Source: Chryseobacterium sp. JJR-5R
Lineage (GTDB): Bacteria > Bacteroidota > Bacteroidia > Flavobacteriales > Weeksellaceae
Assembly: GCF_034047335.1 (NCBI RefSeq)
Contig: NZ_CP139137.1
Span: 124,001-188,000 of the forward strand
Length of the DNA: 64,000 nucleotides
Direction: 5' to 3'
In this document: positions 16,524-25,476 of the stretch, one piece after another
How the letters are laid out: every line of letters begins with the position of its first letter
How positions within the stretch are numbered: position 1 is the first letter of the stretch
Notes under the pieces: model-generated
Told to the model about the DNA's origin: nothing
What the model saw: only the letters and a program-made list of their open reading frames with translations
Databases searched by the model: none
Made by a program: the position numbers and the translations under genes

Positions 16524-16564
16524 TTTATTTAAATTTGCTGCTTGAAAAAATTACGCTACAAACC

Positions 16565-18232
16565 ATGAACAAATTTTTATTTCTCTTATTAGGTTTCTTC
16601 TATACATTTTTACATTCTCAAAACTATTCCGGAGGTTCCGGAACGGTAAACGATCCTTATTTAATATCTAATCTTACGGACTTAAGATATTTAAGTGAAC
16701 ATAACTCAGATTGGAGTAAAAGCTTTTTGCAGACAGCAAATATAGATGCTACAGTCAGCTCAACATGGAATGGTAATAAAGGTTTTTTTACTATCGGAAG
16801 CCCATCCGCTTCTTTTTACGGAACTTATGACGGCGGAGGATACAAAATTATAGGGATGTATATCAACAGATCTTCCAATATGTATGCAGGTATGTTTGGA
16901 ACGGTATATACTTCAGCAACGATCAAAAATATAAATCTGGTCGGAGGTTATTTTTCCGGTGATATGTATACAGGCAGTATTGCCGGTGAAGTTTTGGGAA
17001 CGATTACCAATTGTACTTCTTCTGCAACTGTTAACGGCGGAAAATATGCAGGCGGATTGGTTTGCCTTATTAAAAATGGTATCACCAATAGCTCAGCAAC
17101 AGGAAATGTCACAAGTGGATCTGGCTACTCAGGAGGAGGTCTTGCTGCCGGAGCTACCGGCACTGTTTCGAATTGTTTTGCAACAGGGATTGTTAAAGGT
17201 TCTACCGGAATAGGCGGTCTTTTGGGAAGCTCAGGCGGTGAAGTCATAAATTGCTATGCAACTGGTAAGGTTACGAAACTTCCATTTGGAGGAAGCACTA
17301 CTTCGGGAGGCTTGATTGGTTCTGCTGCAAAACTTGTTTCAAATTCTTATGCAACTGGAAATGTGGATGGTGATATAGCTGGAGGCCTATTAGGTGAAAC
17401 AACAAGTAATGTAACAAAAAGCTACGCCACAGGAAATGTAGATGCAACCGGAGCGAGTCAAAATATTGCAGGTGGTTTGATAGGAATGATAAGGCATGCA
17501 ACCGCAGCTTCGTATTTTTCATCTGTCAGTTTATCATTTTCCACAGGAACGGTTATCGGAGGTTCTATTACCGGCGGCTTAGTTGGATTTGGCAAGAATT
17601 TACAAAAAATCAATATTACAAATTGTTATTCCAGAAGCAAGGTTAACAATGGAACGGGTGCGCTTTTTGGTTATTTTCAAGAGGATGGTGCATTTATTAC
17701 AACCAGTTACGCAACAGGACAGCAAGGAGGAACTAATCCGGGAGGATTGCTGTCTTATGGATTGAACGTAACTTTAACCAGAGCCTTTTGGGACCGTGAT
17801 ACAACAGGTGCTTTGGTTGCGGATGCTTCCGGCTGGAATCAGACCGACGGAGGAAGAACAACTGCGCAAATGAAAGCTCAGGGTACATTTATCAATTGGG
17901 ATTTTGCAACCGTTTGGGCAATAGATCCGGCTGTCAATGACGGATACCCGTATCTAAAAGAAAACTCAGGATATTTGGCAACAGGTGAATCATCAAAAAA
18001 GGATCACTCCATCAAAATATATCCCACAGTAGTAACTGATAGGGTATATATTTCTTCTGATGTTAATATTATTAAATATTCAATTTTTGATATGCAGGGA
18101 AGATTAATAAGACAGAATGCTGCTAATTCGAGAGAATTTGATATTAATCTTAATGATTTACAGCAAGGAGCTTATCTCTTAAATATGATGCATCAAAATG
18201 GATTTGAATCTAAAAAAATCATCAAGAAATAA
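16565..18232 (+). CDS. Secreted GLUG-repeat protein with T9SS sorting domain
   Basis: A 555-residue exported protein. The signal peptide is MNKFLFLLLGFFYTFLHSQ; the in-frame ATG at 16535 is rejected because it would put ten residues before this signal. Residues about 25-75 (GSGTVNDPYLISNLTDLRYLSE) resemble the start of GLUG-domain adhesins. The middle carries at least six GLUG-like repeats of about 30 residues (G.L.G...G.I.NCYATG.V). The last 75 residues (KIYPTVVTDRVYISS...GAYLLNMMHQNGFESKKIIKK) are a type A T9SS C-terminal sorting domain. The protein is therefore probably exported by the type IX system and attached to the cell surface. The ligand is unknown. Confidence 0.85.
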   Translation: MNKFLFLLLGFFYTFLHSQNYSGGSGTVNDPYLISNLTDLRYLSEHNSDWSKSFLQTANIDATVSSTWNGNKGFFTIGSPSASFYGTYDGGGYKIIGMYINRSSNMYAGMFGTVYTSATIKNINLVGGYFSGDMYTGSIAGEVLGTITNCTSSATVNGGKYAGGLVCLIKNGITNSSATGNVTSGSGYSGGGLAAGATGTVSNCFATGIVKGSTGIGGLLGSSGGEVINCYATGKVTKLPFGGSTTSGGLIGSAAKLVSNSYATGNVDGDIAGGLLGETTSNVTKSYATGNVDATGASQNIAGGLIGMIRHATAASYFSSVSLSFSTGTVIGGSITGGLVGFGKNLQKINITNCYSRSKVNNGTGALFGYFQEDGAFITTSYATGQQGGTNPGGLLSYGLNVTLTRAFWDRDTTGALVADASGWNQTDGGRTTAQMKAQGTFINWDFATVWAIDPAVNDGYPYLKENSGYLATGESSKKDHSIKIYPTVVTDRVYISSDVNIIKYSIFDMQGRLIRQNAANSREFDINLNDLQQGAYLLNMMHQNGFESKKIIKK

Positions 18233-18235
18233 AAT

Positions 18236-18862
18236 TTAGAGGTCTAAATATTCTTCATTTCCGGGCAGGTTAATAATTTTGTCAAGCGGATAAATAAAGT
18301 TTTTATTGAAATCATTCATGGCATTAATGATCTGGAAATGAGAAAACTGTTTGATGTTCTGGATGTTGATTTCGGTTTCTTTGATTTTTTTCTGTTTTAA
18401 AAGGTACTGCCGCTGCACCCCGTTCAGAAGGTAAGTGGACGGCGTGTACCATTCTTTCCCCTTTAAAAACAGAATATTGGAATAGGAAGTATCCGTCACA
18501 TGGTTGTTTTTAATAATGATAATTTCCTCTGCTTTGGATTTCATTTTCATTTTTTCCAATTCTTTCCGGTCTTCAAACTTGAAGGAATAATCATAGCCGT
18601 TATTCTCCACCAGCTGGAAATCCTGTATTTCCGGTATGGCATAAGGAATCATCTGGGTACGCACTTTTTTGTCAAGATCATACACAACCCTGAGCTTAAA
18701 AAGCCCGTCTCCGTCATGGTCCAGCTGTTTATAGATCTTGGCAAGGTCTACAGAGCCTTCTTTCCCAAAGTGGGCAAAAGTCTGGTCTACGCGCTTCTGA
18801 TGCAATTCCGATAAGAAAATCTCCTGGTCTTCTACTTTGATGCTTTCAATAAATTGGGACAT
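18236..18862 (-). CDS. pabC: Class IV aminotransferase (aminodeoxychorismate lyase-like)
   Basis: A 208-residue PLP enzyme of fold type IV, shorter than E. coli PabC (269). The sequence shows KLRVVYDLD (catalytic-lysine region), AEEIIIIKNNHVTDTSYSNILFLKGKEWYTPS and LNGVQRQYLL, the T/S-rich phosphate-binding signature of the family. It overlaps the end of pabB by 17 bp on the same strand, so the two are likely translated from one message. Together they would turn chorismate and glutamine-derived ammonia into 4-aminobenzoate for folate. The role is assigned from position and fold; a branched-chain aminotransferase is unlikely at this size. Confidence 0.85.
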   Translation of the reverse strand: MSQFIESIKVEDQEIFLSELHQKRVDQTFAHFGKEGSVDLAKIYKQLDHDGDGLFKLRVVYDLDKKVRTQMIPYAIPEIQDFQLVENNGYDYSFKFEDRKELEKMKMKSKAEEIIIIKNNHVTDTSYSNILFLKGKEWYTPSTYLLNGVQRQYLLKQKKIKETEINIQNIKQFSHFQIINAMNDFNKNFIYPLDKIINLPGNEEYLDL

Positions 18863-19823
18863 AAATTTTATTTTTCATTTCCTGATACTCGTCTTCCGGC
18901 CTGCTCATATGGGTAATCCCGCCGCCGCTTTTAAAATAAAGCGTATCACCTTCTTTCTCTATAAACCGGATCATAATACAGCTGTCTACATTTTCACCGT
19001 CAAACCAACCGCAGACTCCGGTGTAAAAACCCCTTTCATAACCTTCCGCATCTAAAATTATTTCCATTGTTTTAGATTTCGGGGCTCCTAAAATAGAGCC
19101 TGCAGGCAGCAGGTTCTGCATAATGCTTCCTACCTTTCCGTTAAATTCAGGCTTGATATTTCCTGATATTTCCGAACTCATGGCGTACAGGTCCTTTTGC
19201 CGGGTCCTGATGAAATCAATGTGCTGGAATTTATCCACTTTCACATCATCTGCCACCATGCTGAGATCATTCCGGAGCAGATCTACCACCGTATAATGTT
19301 CAGCTTTTTCTTTCCTGTCATTTTTCAGGGTTTCCTCGGCATTTTCCAGGGCGGCATCGATGGTGCCTTTCATGGGATAGGTAAGAATTTTTCCGTCAAT
19401 GATCTTCACAAAAGTTTCAGGAGAAAAAAATACAAAAAAATCTTTATAAAAAACTTTATATTTCGCGCCTGAATGAAAAAATATTTCCCTAAGGGTCAGG
19501 TTTGTCTCGATTTTGGTTTTCCGGGTATAGTTAGTCAGATAAGAATTTCCGAGGTGGATGTTTTCCTGCACCTTATCAAACCCTTTTTTAAAGCTTTCCA
19601 GGGTTTCGGGATACGATTTCCATTCAATATTTTTATGCAGGGCAGGCTGGTGCGATGTATTTGAAAAGTTTTGAAAATCAATCAGCAGGTCTGAATTTAT
19701 CAGCTCTTCCTGTCTGAAAATTTCAATATTCTCTGCCTGAAAGTCGATCATAAAGAAAAAAGGGACTTTCCGGAGCGAAAGTTCATCCATTTCCATAAAT
19801 TTTTGTTGTTTCACTGAAAACAT
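18846..19823 (-). CDS. pabB: Aminodeoxychorismate synthase component I
   Basis: A chorismate-binding enzyme that makes 4-amino-4-deoxychorismate for folate. It is 325 residues if started at 19823, but the minus-strand -7 box at 19828-19835 leaves almost no leader, so Met10 (19796) or Met12 (19790, MDELSLRKVPFFF) may be the true start. Diagnostic motifs are MKGTIDAALENAEETL, EHYTVVDLLRNDLSMVA, LPAGSILGAPKSKTMEII and YTGVCGWFDGEN near the C-terminus, and the ending KSGGGITHMSRPEDEYQEM. It lacks the N-terminal subdomain of long PabB proteins, as is typical of short Bacteroidota versions. The glutaminase subunit PabA is not in the window. Confidence 0.9.
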   Translation of the reverse strand: MFSVKQQKFMEMDELSLRKVPFFFMIDFQAENIEIFRQEELINSDLLIDFQNFSNTSHQPALHKNIEWKSYPETLESFKKGFDKVQENIHLGNSYLTNYTRKTKIETNLTLREIFFHSGAKYKVFYKDFFVFFSPETFVKIIDGKILTYPMKGTIDAALENAEETLKNDRKEKAEHYTVVDLLRNDLSMVADDVKVDKFQHIDFIRTRQKDLYAMSSEISGNIKPEFNGKVGSIMQNLLPAGSILGAPKSKTMEIILDAEGYERGFYTGVCGWFDGENVDSCIMIRFIEKEGDTLYFKSGGGITHMSRPEDEYQEMKNKIYVPIY

Positions 19824-19827
19824 TCTG

Positions 19828-19855
19828 CAAAAGTAATTATTGATGATTACTTTTG
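19828..19855. promoter_or_regulatory. Back-to-back -7 boxes inside a 12-bp inverted repeat
   Basis: CAAAAGTA at 19828-19835 is TACTTTTG on the minus strand (pabB), and TACTTTTG at 19848-19855 is the plus-strand box (membrane protein at 19870). Each fully matches TAnnTTTG. Together they form the inverted repeat TGCAAAAGTAAT...ATTACTTTTGCA. Neither has a clear -33 TTG. The two promoters face away from each other, so polymerase binding on one side may block the other. Confidence 0.45.
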
Positions 19856-19869
19856 CACAAAATTTTTTA

Positions 19870-20592
19870 ATGGAAAACAGATATCCACAGAAACCGGGAT
19901 TGGATTTTATACTGAAGCAGGCATTTTTCTACTGGAATAAGACGCTCATCTACCAGCTGATGTTTTCAGTGATTTATTTTGTCATCTTTTTCACGGCATT
20001 TTTTTTCTTTGCTTCAAAATACGGCATCTGGGACCAGCAGCAGGAACTTGTTGACGCTTTCCAGGTGAGCACTGAAGCGTATCTTCAGAAAGCACAGGCG
20101 ATGGGGCAGACAGAAAGTTCACAGTATTTCAGTTATGCATTTTTAGGAATACTTGTTTTTTTATATCCTTTAAACCTCGGGCTGTTTCAGATTTTCAGGA
20201 AAATCGATCTGAATGAGACACCGGAAATCGGAGACCTGTTTGTTGGCTACAACGGTTTTAATTTTTTTAAGTATGCCGCCTTCTATCTATTCTGGTTCAT
20301 GGTTTATATGATGACATTCAGGCTGGTTATCCTGCCGTTCGTATGGGTATGTATTACGATCTTTGTTGCGCCGATTATGTTTTTTATGAACAAAACAATC
20401 TTTGAATCCATCTCTTTGAATTTTAAGGCATTAAAAATGTATTTCCTGGAAATATTTGTCTGTGTCATGGTTGCGGTTATCTTTAAATACGTCGGGTTTG
20501 CCTTATTTCTTATCGGCGGATTGTTTACATTTCCTTTCTGGAATGCTATGATTTACTCACTTTATAAAACAATTTTTACAGAGAAGGAGTAA
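19870..20592 (+). CDS. Polytopic membrane protein (unknown function, family member 1)
   Basis: A 240-residue integral membrane protein with about five or six hydrophobic helices. The start at 19870 (MENRYPQKPGLDFI) is preferred over 19840 because it follows the plus-strand -7 box by 15 bp. A motif ETPEIGDLFVGYNGFNFF after the second helix recurs as DLFIGYRQNFVNI in the next gene (20665) and, weaker, as DIFNFDNFMPYFI in the gene at 54838, which suggests a small paralogous family. No transport signature or catalytic residue was recognised. The expression context is pabB on the other strand. Confidence 0.75.
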   Translation: MENRYPQKPGLDFILKQAFFYWNKTLIYQLMFSVIYFVIFFTAFFFFASKYGIWDQQQELVDAFQVSTEAYLQKAQAMGQTESSQYFSYAFLGILVFLYPLNLGLFQIFRKIDLNETPEIGDLFVGYNGFNFFKYAAFYLFWFMVYMMTFRLVILPFVWVCITIFVAPIMFFMNKTIFESISLNFKALKMYFLEIFVCVMVAVIFKYVGFALFLIGGLFTFPFWNAMIYSLYKTIFTEKE

Positions 20593-20630
20593 ATTTTAAA
20601 TGTTCAATGTTTTTTCTTTCAAAAAAAAGT

Positions 20631-20638
20631 TAAATTTG
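20631..20638 (+). promoter_or_regulatory. -7 promoter box of the 20665 gene
   Basis: TAAATTTG matches TAnnTTTG and lies 26 bp before the ATG at 20665. No TTG was found at the -33 distance. Confidence 0.4.
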
Positions 20639-20664
20639 GGAGGAACAACATTAAAACACACATC

Positions 20665-21402
20665 ATGTCAGAATTTAACGAATTTGATCTGCAGGGCTCT
20701 GTTCCGGAAAGGACTACAGGCTCTGTTATCTCACACGCTTTCGAAATGTACAAAGGCATCTTTTTATATGCCATTGTAGCAATGGTTATCTATTTAATCG
20801 GGGGGTCTATAATAAAGGCCCTGAGCGGATTCAATTCCATGAGCTTTGCCGACGATATGAAAAGCTATGGTGATAATTTTTCCGGGTATAATATATGGGC
20901 AGCCCCCGGATTTACCCTGTATCTTTCCCTGTCATGGTTTTTAGGGATTTTACTGGCTCCGCTGTATGTAGGCCTGATCTATATCGTTAATAAGTACAAT
21001 ACCAAAGAACCTATTGAATTTTCTGATTTATTTATCGGTTACCGGCAGAATTTTGTCAATATTCTGATCTATAGCCTGCTTTCAAGTCTTATTTCCTCAG
21101 TAGCGGCTTTTTTCTGCGTCATTCCTGTATTTTTTGTTTATCCTTTACTGATGCTGGGTTACCCTATTCTCCTTTTTGACAATGCCAGTGCCACAGATGC
21201 TTTAGGGAGAACATTCAGCATAGCCAAAGAAAATTACGGCACGTTTTTAGGAACGACTGTTTTGGGAATCATAATTTCCTGTTCCGGAATTATACTTTGC
21301 GGAATCGGGGTCATTGCAACCGCTCCGTTTATCATGGTTGTGATGTATTCGCTGTATTGTGCTTTCCTGGGAAAACCGAGACAAATAACTTATAAGAAAT
21401 GA
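20665..21402 (+). CDS. Polytopic membrane protein (unknown function, family member 2)
   Basis: A 245-residue membrane protein with a hydrophilic N-terminal 30 residues and roughly five helices. The centre reads EFSDLFIGYRQNFVNILIYSLLSS, shared with the preceding gene. The segment DNASATDALGRTFSIAKENYGTFLG before the last helices resembles the linker of DUF975/DUF4013-like proteins (ALKKSWEL..GN-type), in which a conserved amphipathic helix precedes the final membrane pair. Similar proteins have been mislabelled as beta-carotene monooxygenase in databases; no such motif is present. The next gene overlaps its end by 4 bp. Confidence 0.75.
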   Translation: MSEFNEFDLQGSVPERTTGSVISHAFEMYKGIFLYAIVAMVIYLIGGSIIKALSGFNSMSFADDMKSYGDNFSGYNIWAAPGFTLYLSLSWFLGILLAPLYVGLIYIVNKYNTKEPIEFSDLFIGYRQNFVNILIYSLLSSLISSVAAFFCVIPVFFVYPLLMLGYPILLFDNASATDALGRTFSIAKENYGTFLGTTVLGIIISCSGIILCGIGVIATAPFIMVVMYSLYCAFLGKPRQITYKK

Positions 21403-22487
21403 TGAATAAAGAACAACAAATAAGCAGTACTAAAATAAAGCAGGTAGCATTACTTGCTATTATTTTGGTCATGGCAGGTCTAATCTGCTTTAATCTTGCG
21501 CTTTTTATACCTTCGGTATTGGGCGCTATTACCATATATGTGGTATGCAGGAAATATAATTTTTATCTTCAGGAAGAAAAAAAATGGAAACCCTGGGCTG
21601 CAGCGCTTGTCCTGATGGTTGCCAGCCTTATTATCCTTATCCTGCCGATTTATTTTATCGGGGATTTACTGATTGAAAAATTCGGGAATGCCCAGGCTTA
21701 TATGAACAAGTTCAATGTATTCCTGGAAAAAATACATACCTATGTTTATTCTAAAATCAAGGTTGATATCCTGAGTAAAGAAAATATGGGTAAGCTTCAG
21801 AGCAGTGTCGGGCAATTTTCTACAAAGGCTTTGAGCGGGACGGTAAATACCCTTACCGTGATCGCATCCATGTATTTTATTCTTTACTTCATGCTCGAAA
21901 AGCCACGGTTTTTTGAAAGGATCCTTTCTTCATCCGCTCCCCTGAAAAGATCAAACGTTTCTATGATTGGTGAGAAAATGAGAAAACTGATCATGGCTAA
22001 TGCAATCGGCCTTCCGGTGGTAGCACTTGGCCAGGGTATCATTGCCCTGATCGGGTACTTCATTTTCGGGGCACCAAGCCCGGTCTTGCTTTTCGCTCTT
22101 ACTGCTGCCGCATCAATGATTCCTGTAGTGGGAGCTGCCATTGTATATGCGCCGGTCTGTATCTTCATGATTGCGGAAGGAAATACCGGTGCAGGACTAG
22201 GACTGGCAGCCTATTGCTTAGTCGTAGTCGGTGTAACAGATAACCTGCTTCGATTTACCCTGCTTAAAAAACTGGAGGATATCCACCCTTTAAATACCGT
22301 TTTCGGAATTATTATGGGAATGAACCTGTTCGGTTTTATGGGACTGATTTTCGGGCCGATTATGGTTTCCCTTACCTTATTGCTGATCCAGGTTTACAGA
22401 AATGAGTTTTCTGAAGACGATATCCCTGAACTGCAGCTTCCTGACAAAAATGAAGCATTGGAAAAGAAAATTGATTTAATACTATAA
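21399..22487 (+). CDS. AI-2E family (PerM-like) permease
   Basis: A 362-residue protein of the AI-2E/PerM family (PF01594). It has an N-terminal pair of helices, a soluble stretch with SVGQFSTKALSGTVNTL, and C-terminal helices with PSPVLLFALTAAASMIPVVGAAIVY and HPLNTVFGIIMGMNLFGFMGLIFGPIM, which are the family's signature segments. Members export small molecules or act as Na+/H+ antiporters; the substrate here is unknown, and autoinducer-2 export should not be assumed. The start overlaps the stop of the preceding gene (ATGATGA), so translation is coupled. Met2 at 21402 is an equally good start. Confidence 0.9.
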   Translation: MMNKEQQISSTKIKQVALLAIILVMAGLICFNLALFIPSVLGAITIYVVCRKYNFYLQEEKKWKPWAAALVLMVASLIILILPIYFIGDLLIEKFGNAQAYMNKFNVFLEKIHTYVYSKIKVDILSKENMGKLQSSVGQFSTKALSGTVNTLTVIASMYFILYFMLEKPRFFERILSSSAPLKRSNVSMIGEKMRKLIMANAIGLPVVALGQGIIALIGYFIFGAPSPVLLFALTAAASMIPVVGAAIVYAPVCIFMIAEGNTGAGLGLAAYCLVVVGVTDNLLRFTLLKKLEDIHPLNTVFGIIMGMNLFGFMGLIFGPIMVSLTLLLIQVYRNEFSEDDIPELQLPDKNEALEKKIDLIL

Positions 22488-22494
22488 TGATAAA

Positions 22495-22761
22495 ATGACA
22501 GAAGGAATAAATCCGGAGATATTGAAGGAAATCTGCACCGCTAAAATGCCTTTTGGGAAATATGCGGGGACGGTTATCGCAGATCTGCCGATAAGTTACC
22601 TAGAATGGTTCCAGCGTCAGGGGATGCCTAAAGGAAAGCTGGGAATGCAATTATCAACAATTTATGAAATCAAGCTGAATGGGCTTTCAGATCTTCTGAT
22701 TCCTATCCGAGGAGGTACTGTAAATTATGAAAAGCCCAAAACAAAAACGTATAAATTCTAA
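22495..22761 (+). CDS. DUF3820 family small protein
   Basis: An 88-residue cytosolic protein. The core MPFGKYAGTVIADLPISYLEWFQRQGMPKGKLGMQLSTIYEIK is the DUF3820 domain, whose GKY.G..I.D.P..YL pattern is related to a small module found next to exonuclease domains. A possible role is nucleic-acid binding. It starts 7 bp behind the AI-2E permease and ends in a strong terminator, so it closes an operon that began at 20665 or 19870. Confidence 0.8.
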   Translation: MTEGINPEILKEICTAKMPFGKYAGTVIADLPISYLEWFQRQGMPKGKLGMQLSTIYEIKLNGLSDLLIPIRGGTVNYEKPKTKTYKF

Positions 22762-22770
22762 GATTAAGAT

Positions 22771-22807
22771 ATAATTTCGGCGGCATCAGAGATGCCGCCG
22801 AAATTAT
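22771..22807. terminator. Strong bidirectional terminator
   Basis: A perfect 17-bp stem, ATAATTTCGGCGGCATC with GATGCCGCCGAAATTAT, and a 3-nt loop (AGA). It sits between the convergent genes ending at 22761 and 22829. Confidence 0.9.
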
Positions 22808-22828
22808 TATTCAGACAGATCATTGCGG

Positions 22829-23203
22829 TTAAATAGGTTCCCAGAGTTCTACTTTATTGCCTTCAGGATCAAGGATGTGAATAAACTTTCCAAAGTCATA
22901 TACTGCAATATCATTCAGAATTTCCACGCCTTCTTTTTTTAATTCTTCAACCAATGCTTCCAGGTCATCAACGGTATAGTTGATCATAAATTCTTTGGCA
23001 GAAGGCTCAAAATAGGATGTCGTCTCCGGCATCGGGCTCCAGGTGGTTGATCCTTTGGAGTCTGACTCAGCAGCCTGTTTCCAGTCAAAGGTAGTTCCGT
23101 ATTCATTTCCCTCTATTCCAAGATGTTTCCTGTACCATTCTTTTAAGGCTTCAGGATCTTTACATGTAAAGAAAATTCCGCCGATACCTGTTACTTTTTT
23201 CAT
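22829..23203 (-). CDS. VOC-family (glyoxalase/bleomycin-resistance fold) protein
   Basis: A 124-residue protein of the vicinal oxygen chelate fold. Typical landmarks are FFTCKDPEALKEWYRKHLGIE at the start of the first module, the middle loop MINYTVDDLEALVEELKKEGVEIL and the ending HILDPEGNKVELWEP, where Glu (VELWE) and an upstream His are candidate metal ligands. The family includes glyoxalases, dioxygenases and antibiotic-binding proteins, and the sequence gives no clear substrate. It stands alone between two terminators/gaps and uvrB. Confidence 0.85.
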   Translation of the reverse strand: MKKVTGIGGIFFTCKDPEALKEWYRKHLGIEGNEYGTTFDWKQAAESDSKGSTTWSPMPETTSYFEPSAKEFMINYTVDDLEALVEELKKEGVEILNDIAVYDFGKFIHILDPEGNKVELWEPI

Positions 23204-23275
23204 GTTTATAAGTTATAGTTAATGATTTTCAGATGTTATTCAACAGCAGTTTTTTATGCTGACATTTTATATTCT

Positions 23276-25267
23276 TTAACCTTTTAAGGCGGCAATTTCA
23301 TCCCTTAGCTTTGCCGCTTTTATGAAATCAAGGTTTTTGGCAGCGGCTTCCATTTCTTTTTGTTTCTGTCCGATGACCTTTTCCATATCTCCGGAAGTAT
23401 AAGTCGCTTTGGCTTCAGCCACTTTCTGCAGGATCTCTTTCTGTGTATATTTTTCGTCAGGGAAATCCTTGGTCCTTCCCACCAGGCTTTCAGAAATCTT
23501 TTTATTTAAAGCAACAGGAACTTTACCGTGCTTTTCATTGTACTCTATCTGCTTTGCTCTACGGTAATCCGTTTCATCCAGCGTAGCCTGCATTGATTTT
23601 GTGATCTTATCGGCATACATGATAGCCCTTCCGTTCAGGTTTCTTGCAGCCCGGCCTACGGTCTGGATCATCGACCTCCTGCTTCTCAGCATTCCTTCTT
23701 TGTCTGCATCCAGGATGGCCACCAAAGAAACTTCAGGTAAGTCAAGCCCTTCTCTCAATAAATTCACTCCGATCAGGACATCAAAAAGGCCTACACGCAG
23801 ATCCTGCATGATCTGGATACGTTCCAGGGTTTCCACATCAGAGTGAATGTACCGGGTCCTGATACCGAATTTGGTGAAATATTTGGTCAGTTCCTCTGCC
23901 ATTTTCTTTGTTAATGTTGTTACCAGAACCCTTTCGTCCACATCAGCCCGCTTTCGGATTTCTTCCATTAAGTCATCAATCTGATTGATGGTAGGCCGGA
24001 TTTCAATGATGGGATCCAGAAGCCCTGTCGGACGGATGATTTGTTCAATGTAAGCACCGCCGGTTTTCTCCAGCTCATAATCGGCCGGTGTGGCAGATAC
24101 ATAGATAACCTGGTTCTGGATGGCTTCAAACTCTTCAAATTTCAGAGGCCTGTTGTCCATCGCTGCCGGAAGCCGAAAGCCGTATTCCACCAGGGATTCT
24201 TTTCTGCTGCGGTCGCCTCCGTACATCGCATGAACCTGCGGTACGGTTACGTGGCTTTCATCAATCACCATCAGGTAATCTTTAGGGAAATAATCCAGCA
24301 GGCAGAAAGGCCTGCTTCCGGGAATCCTGCCGTCCAGGTATCTGGAGTAATTTTCAATTCCCGAGCAGTAGCCGAGTTCTTTGATCATTTCCAGATCCAG
24401 CTCTGTTCTTTCCTGCAGCCTTTTGGCTTCCAGCGGTTTTTCAACGGAATTAAAAAAATCAACCTGTTTTACCAGGTCGTCCTGAATACTTCTGATAGCA
24501 CCGTTTAAAGTATCTTTTGAAGTTACAAAAAGGTTGGCAGGGTAGATCTGGATCTGTTCAAAGCTCGCGGTGACATTTCCTGAAACGGGATCAAAACTCT
24601 GGATTTTTTCAATTTCATCCCCGAAAAACTGAATTCTTACGGCATTGTCTGCATAGGCCGGAAATACATCAATAACATCACCTTTTACACGGAAGGTCCC
24701 TCTCTGGAACTCATTCAGCGTTCTGGAGTACAATGCATTAACCAAGGCATGTAAAAGAGCGGTCCGGGTTACTTTTTCGCCAATGGCTATTGAAATCAGG
24801 GATTTGTGAAATTCCGTAGGGTTCCCGATACCGTAAATGCATGAAACGGAGGCCACAATCAGCACATCCCTTCTTCCGGAAAGCAGGCTGGCCGTTGCCG
24901 AGAGTCTCAGCTTTTCAACTTCTTCGTTGATGCTCAGGTCTTTTTCAATATAAGTTCCTGATGTTGCGATATAGGCTTCAGGCTGATAGTAATCATAGTA
25001 ACTCACGAAATACTCCACGGCATTCTCAGGAAAGAATTCTTTAAACTCCATGAAAAGCTGTGCGGCCAGGGTCTTATTGTGTGCCAGTACCAGGGTAGGC
25101 TTCTGCACATTATGTACAAGATTTGCCACTGTAAAGGTCTTTCCCGATCCGGTTACTCCCAGTAAGGTCTGGTACTTTTCACCGATTTTAATGCCTTCGG
25201 TAAGTTTTTCAATGGCCTGGGGCTGGTCACCGGTGGGTTTATATTCTGATTCTAATTTAAACTGCAT
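23276..25267 (-). CDS. uvrB: Excinuclease ABC subunit B
   Basis: The DNA damage-verification helicase of nucleotide excision repair. The start is set to MQFKLESEYKPTGDQPQAI at 25267 (663 residues), since the longer frame start overlaps a -7 promoter box. Walker A is LGVTGSGKT at 37-45. The damage-probing beta-hairpin YYDYYQPEAYI, motif IDESHVTVPQ and the helicase motifs VGVNLLREGLDLPEVSLVAILDADK and TVGRAARN are all present. The UVR motif for UvrA/UvrC contact ends the protein (AAKNLDFIKAAKLRDEIAAL). Complete and of normal length; no neighbour in the pathway. Confidence 0.98.
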   Translation of the reverse strand: MQFKLESEYKPTGDQPQAIEKLTEGIKIGEKYQTLLGVTGSGKTFTVANLVHNVQKPTLVLAHNKTLAAQLFMEFKEFFPENAVEYFVSYYDYYQPEAYIATSGTYIEKDLSINEEVEKLRLSATASLLSGRRDVLIVASVSCIYGIGNPTEFHKSLISIAIGEKVTRTALLHALVNALYSRTLNEFQRGTFRVKGDVIDVFPAYADNAVRIQFFGDEIEKIQSFDPVSGNVTASFEQIQIYPANLFVTSKDTLNGAIRSIQDDLVKQVDFFNSVEKPLEAKRLQERTELDLEMIKELGYCSGIENYSRYLDGRIPGSRPFCLLDYFPKDYLMVIDESHVTVPQVHAMYGGDRSRKESLVEYGFRLPAAMDNRPLKFEEFEAIQNQVIYVSATPADYELEKTGGAYIEQIIRPTGLLDPIIEIRPTINQIDDLMEEIRKRADVDERVLVTTLTKKMAEELTKYFTKFGIRTRYIHSDVETLERIQIMQDLRVGLFDVLIGVNLLREGLDLPEVSLVAILDADKEGMLRSRRSMIQTVGRAARNLNGRAIMYADKITKSMQATLDETDYRRAKQIEYNEKHGKVPVALNKKISESLVGRTKDFPDEKYTQKEILQKVAEAKATYTSGDMEKVIGQKQKEMEAAAKNLDFIKAAKLRDEIAALKG

Positions 25268-25288
25268 AAAAAATGTGATCTTGTATAA

Positions 25289-25296
25289 CAAAAATA
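25289..25296 (-). promoter_or_regulatory. -7 promoter box of uvrB
   Basis: TATTTTTG on the minus strand, 22 bp before the ATG at 25267. Its overlap with the start of the longer reading (25291) supports the shorter protein. Confidence 0.45.
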
Positions 25297-25476
25297 CGAA
25301 AGAAATTTCTGATTAAAGATGTATTTAACATTTACGAAAATTAGCCCGTAGATTTTAAATCAATGATCATATATACAAAAACAGCACCTTTTCGGATGTT
25401 GCTTTGCTTTATTTGAATAACCGGATTTTGTGGCACCAATTTTTCTATCTTATTCTGTAACCTCTTAATTTTGATT

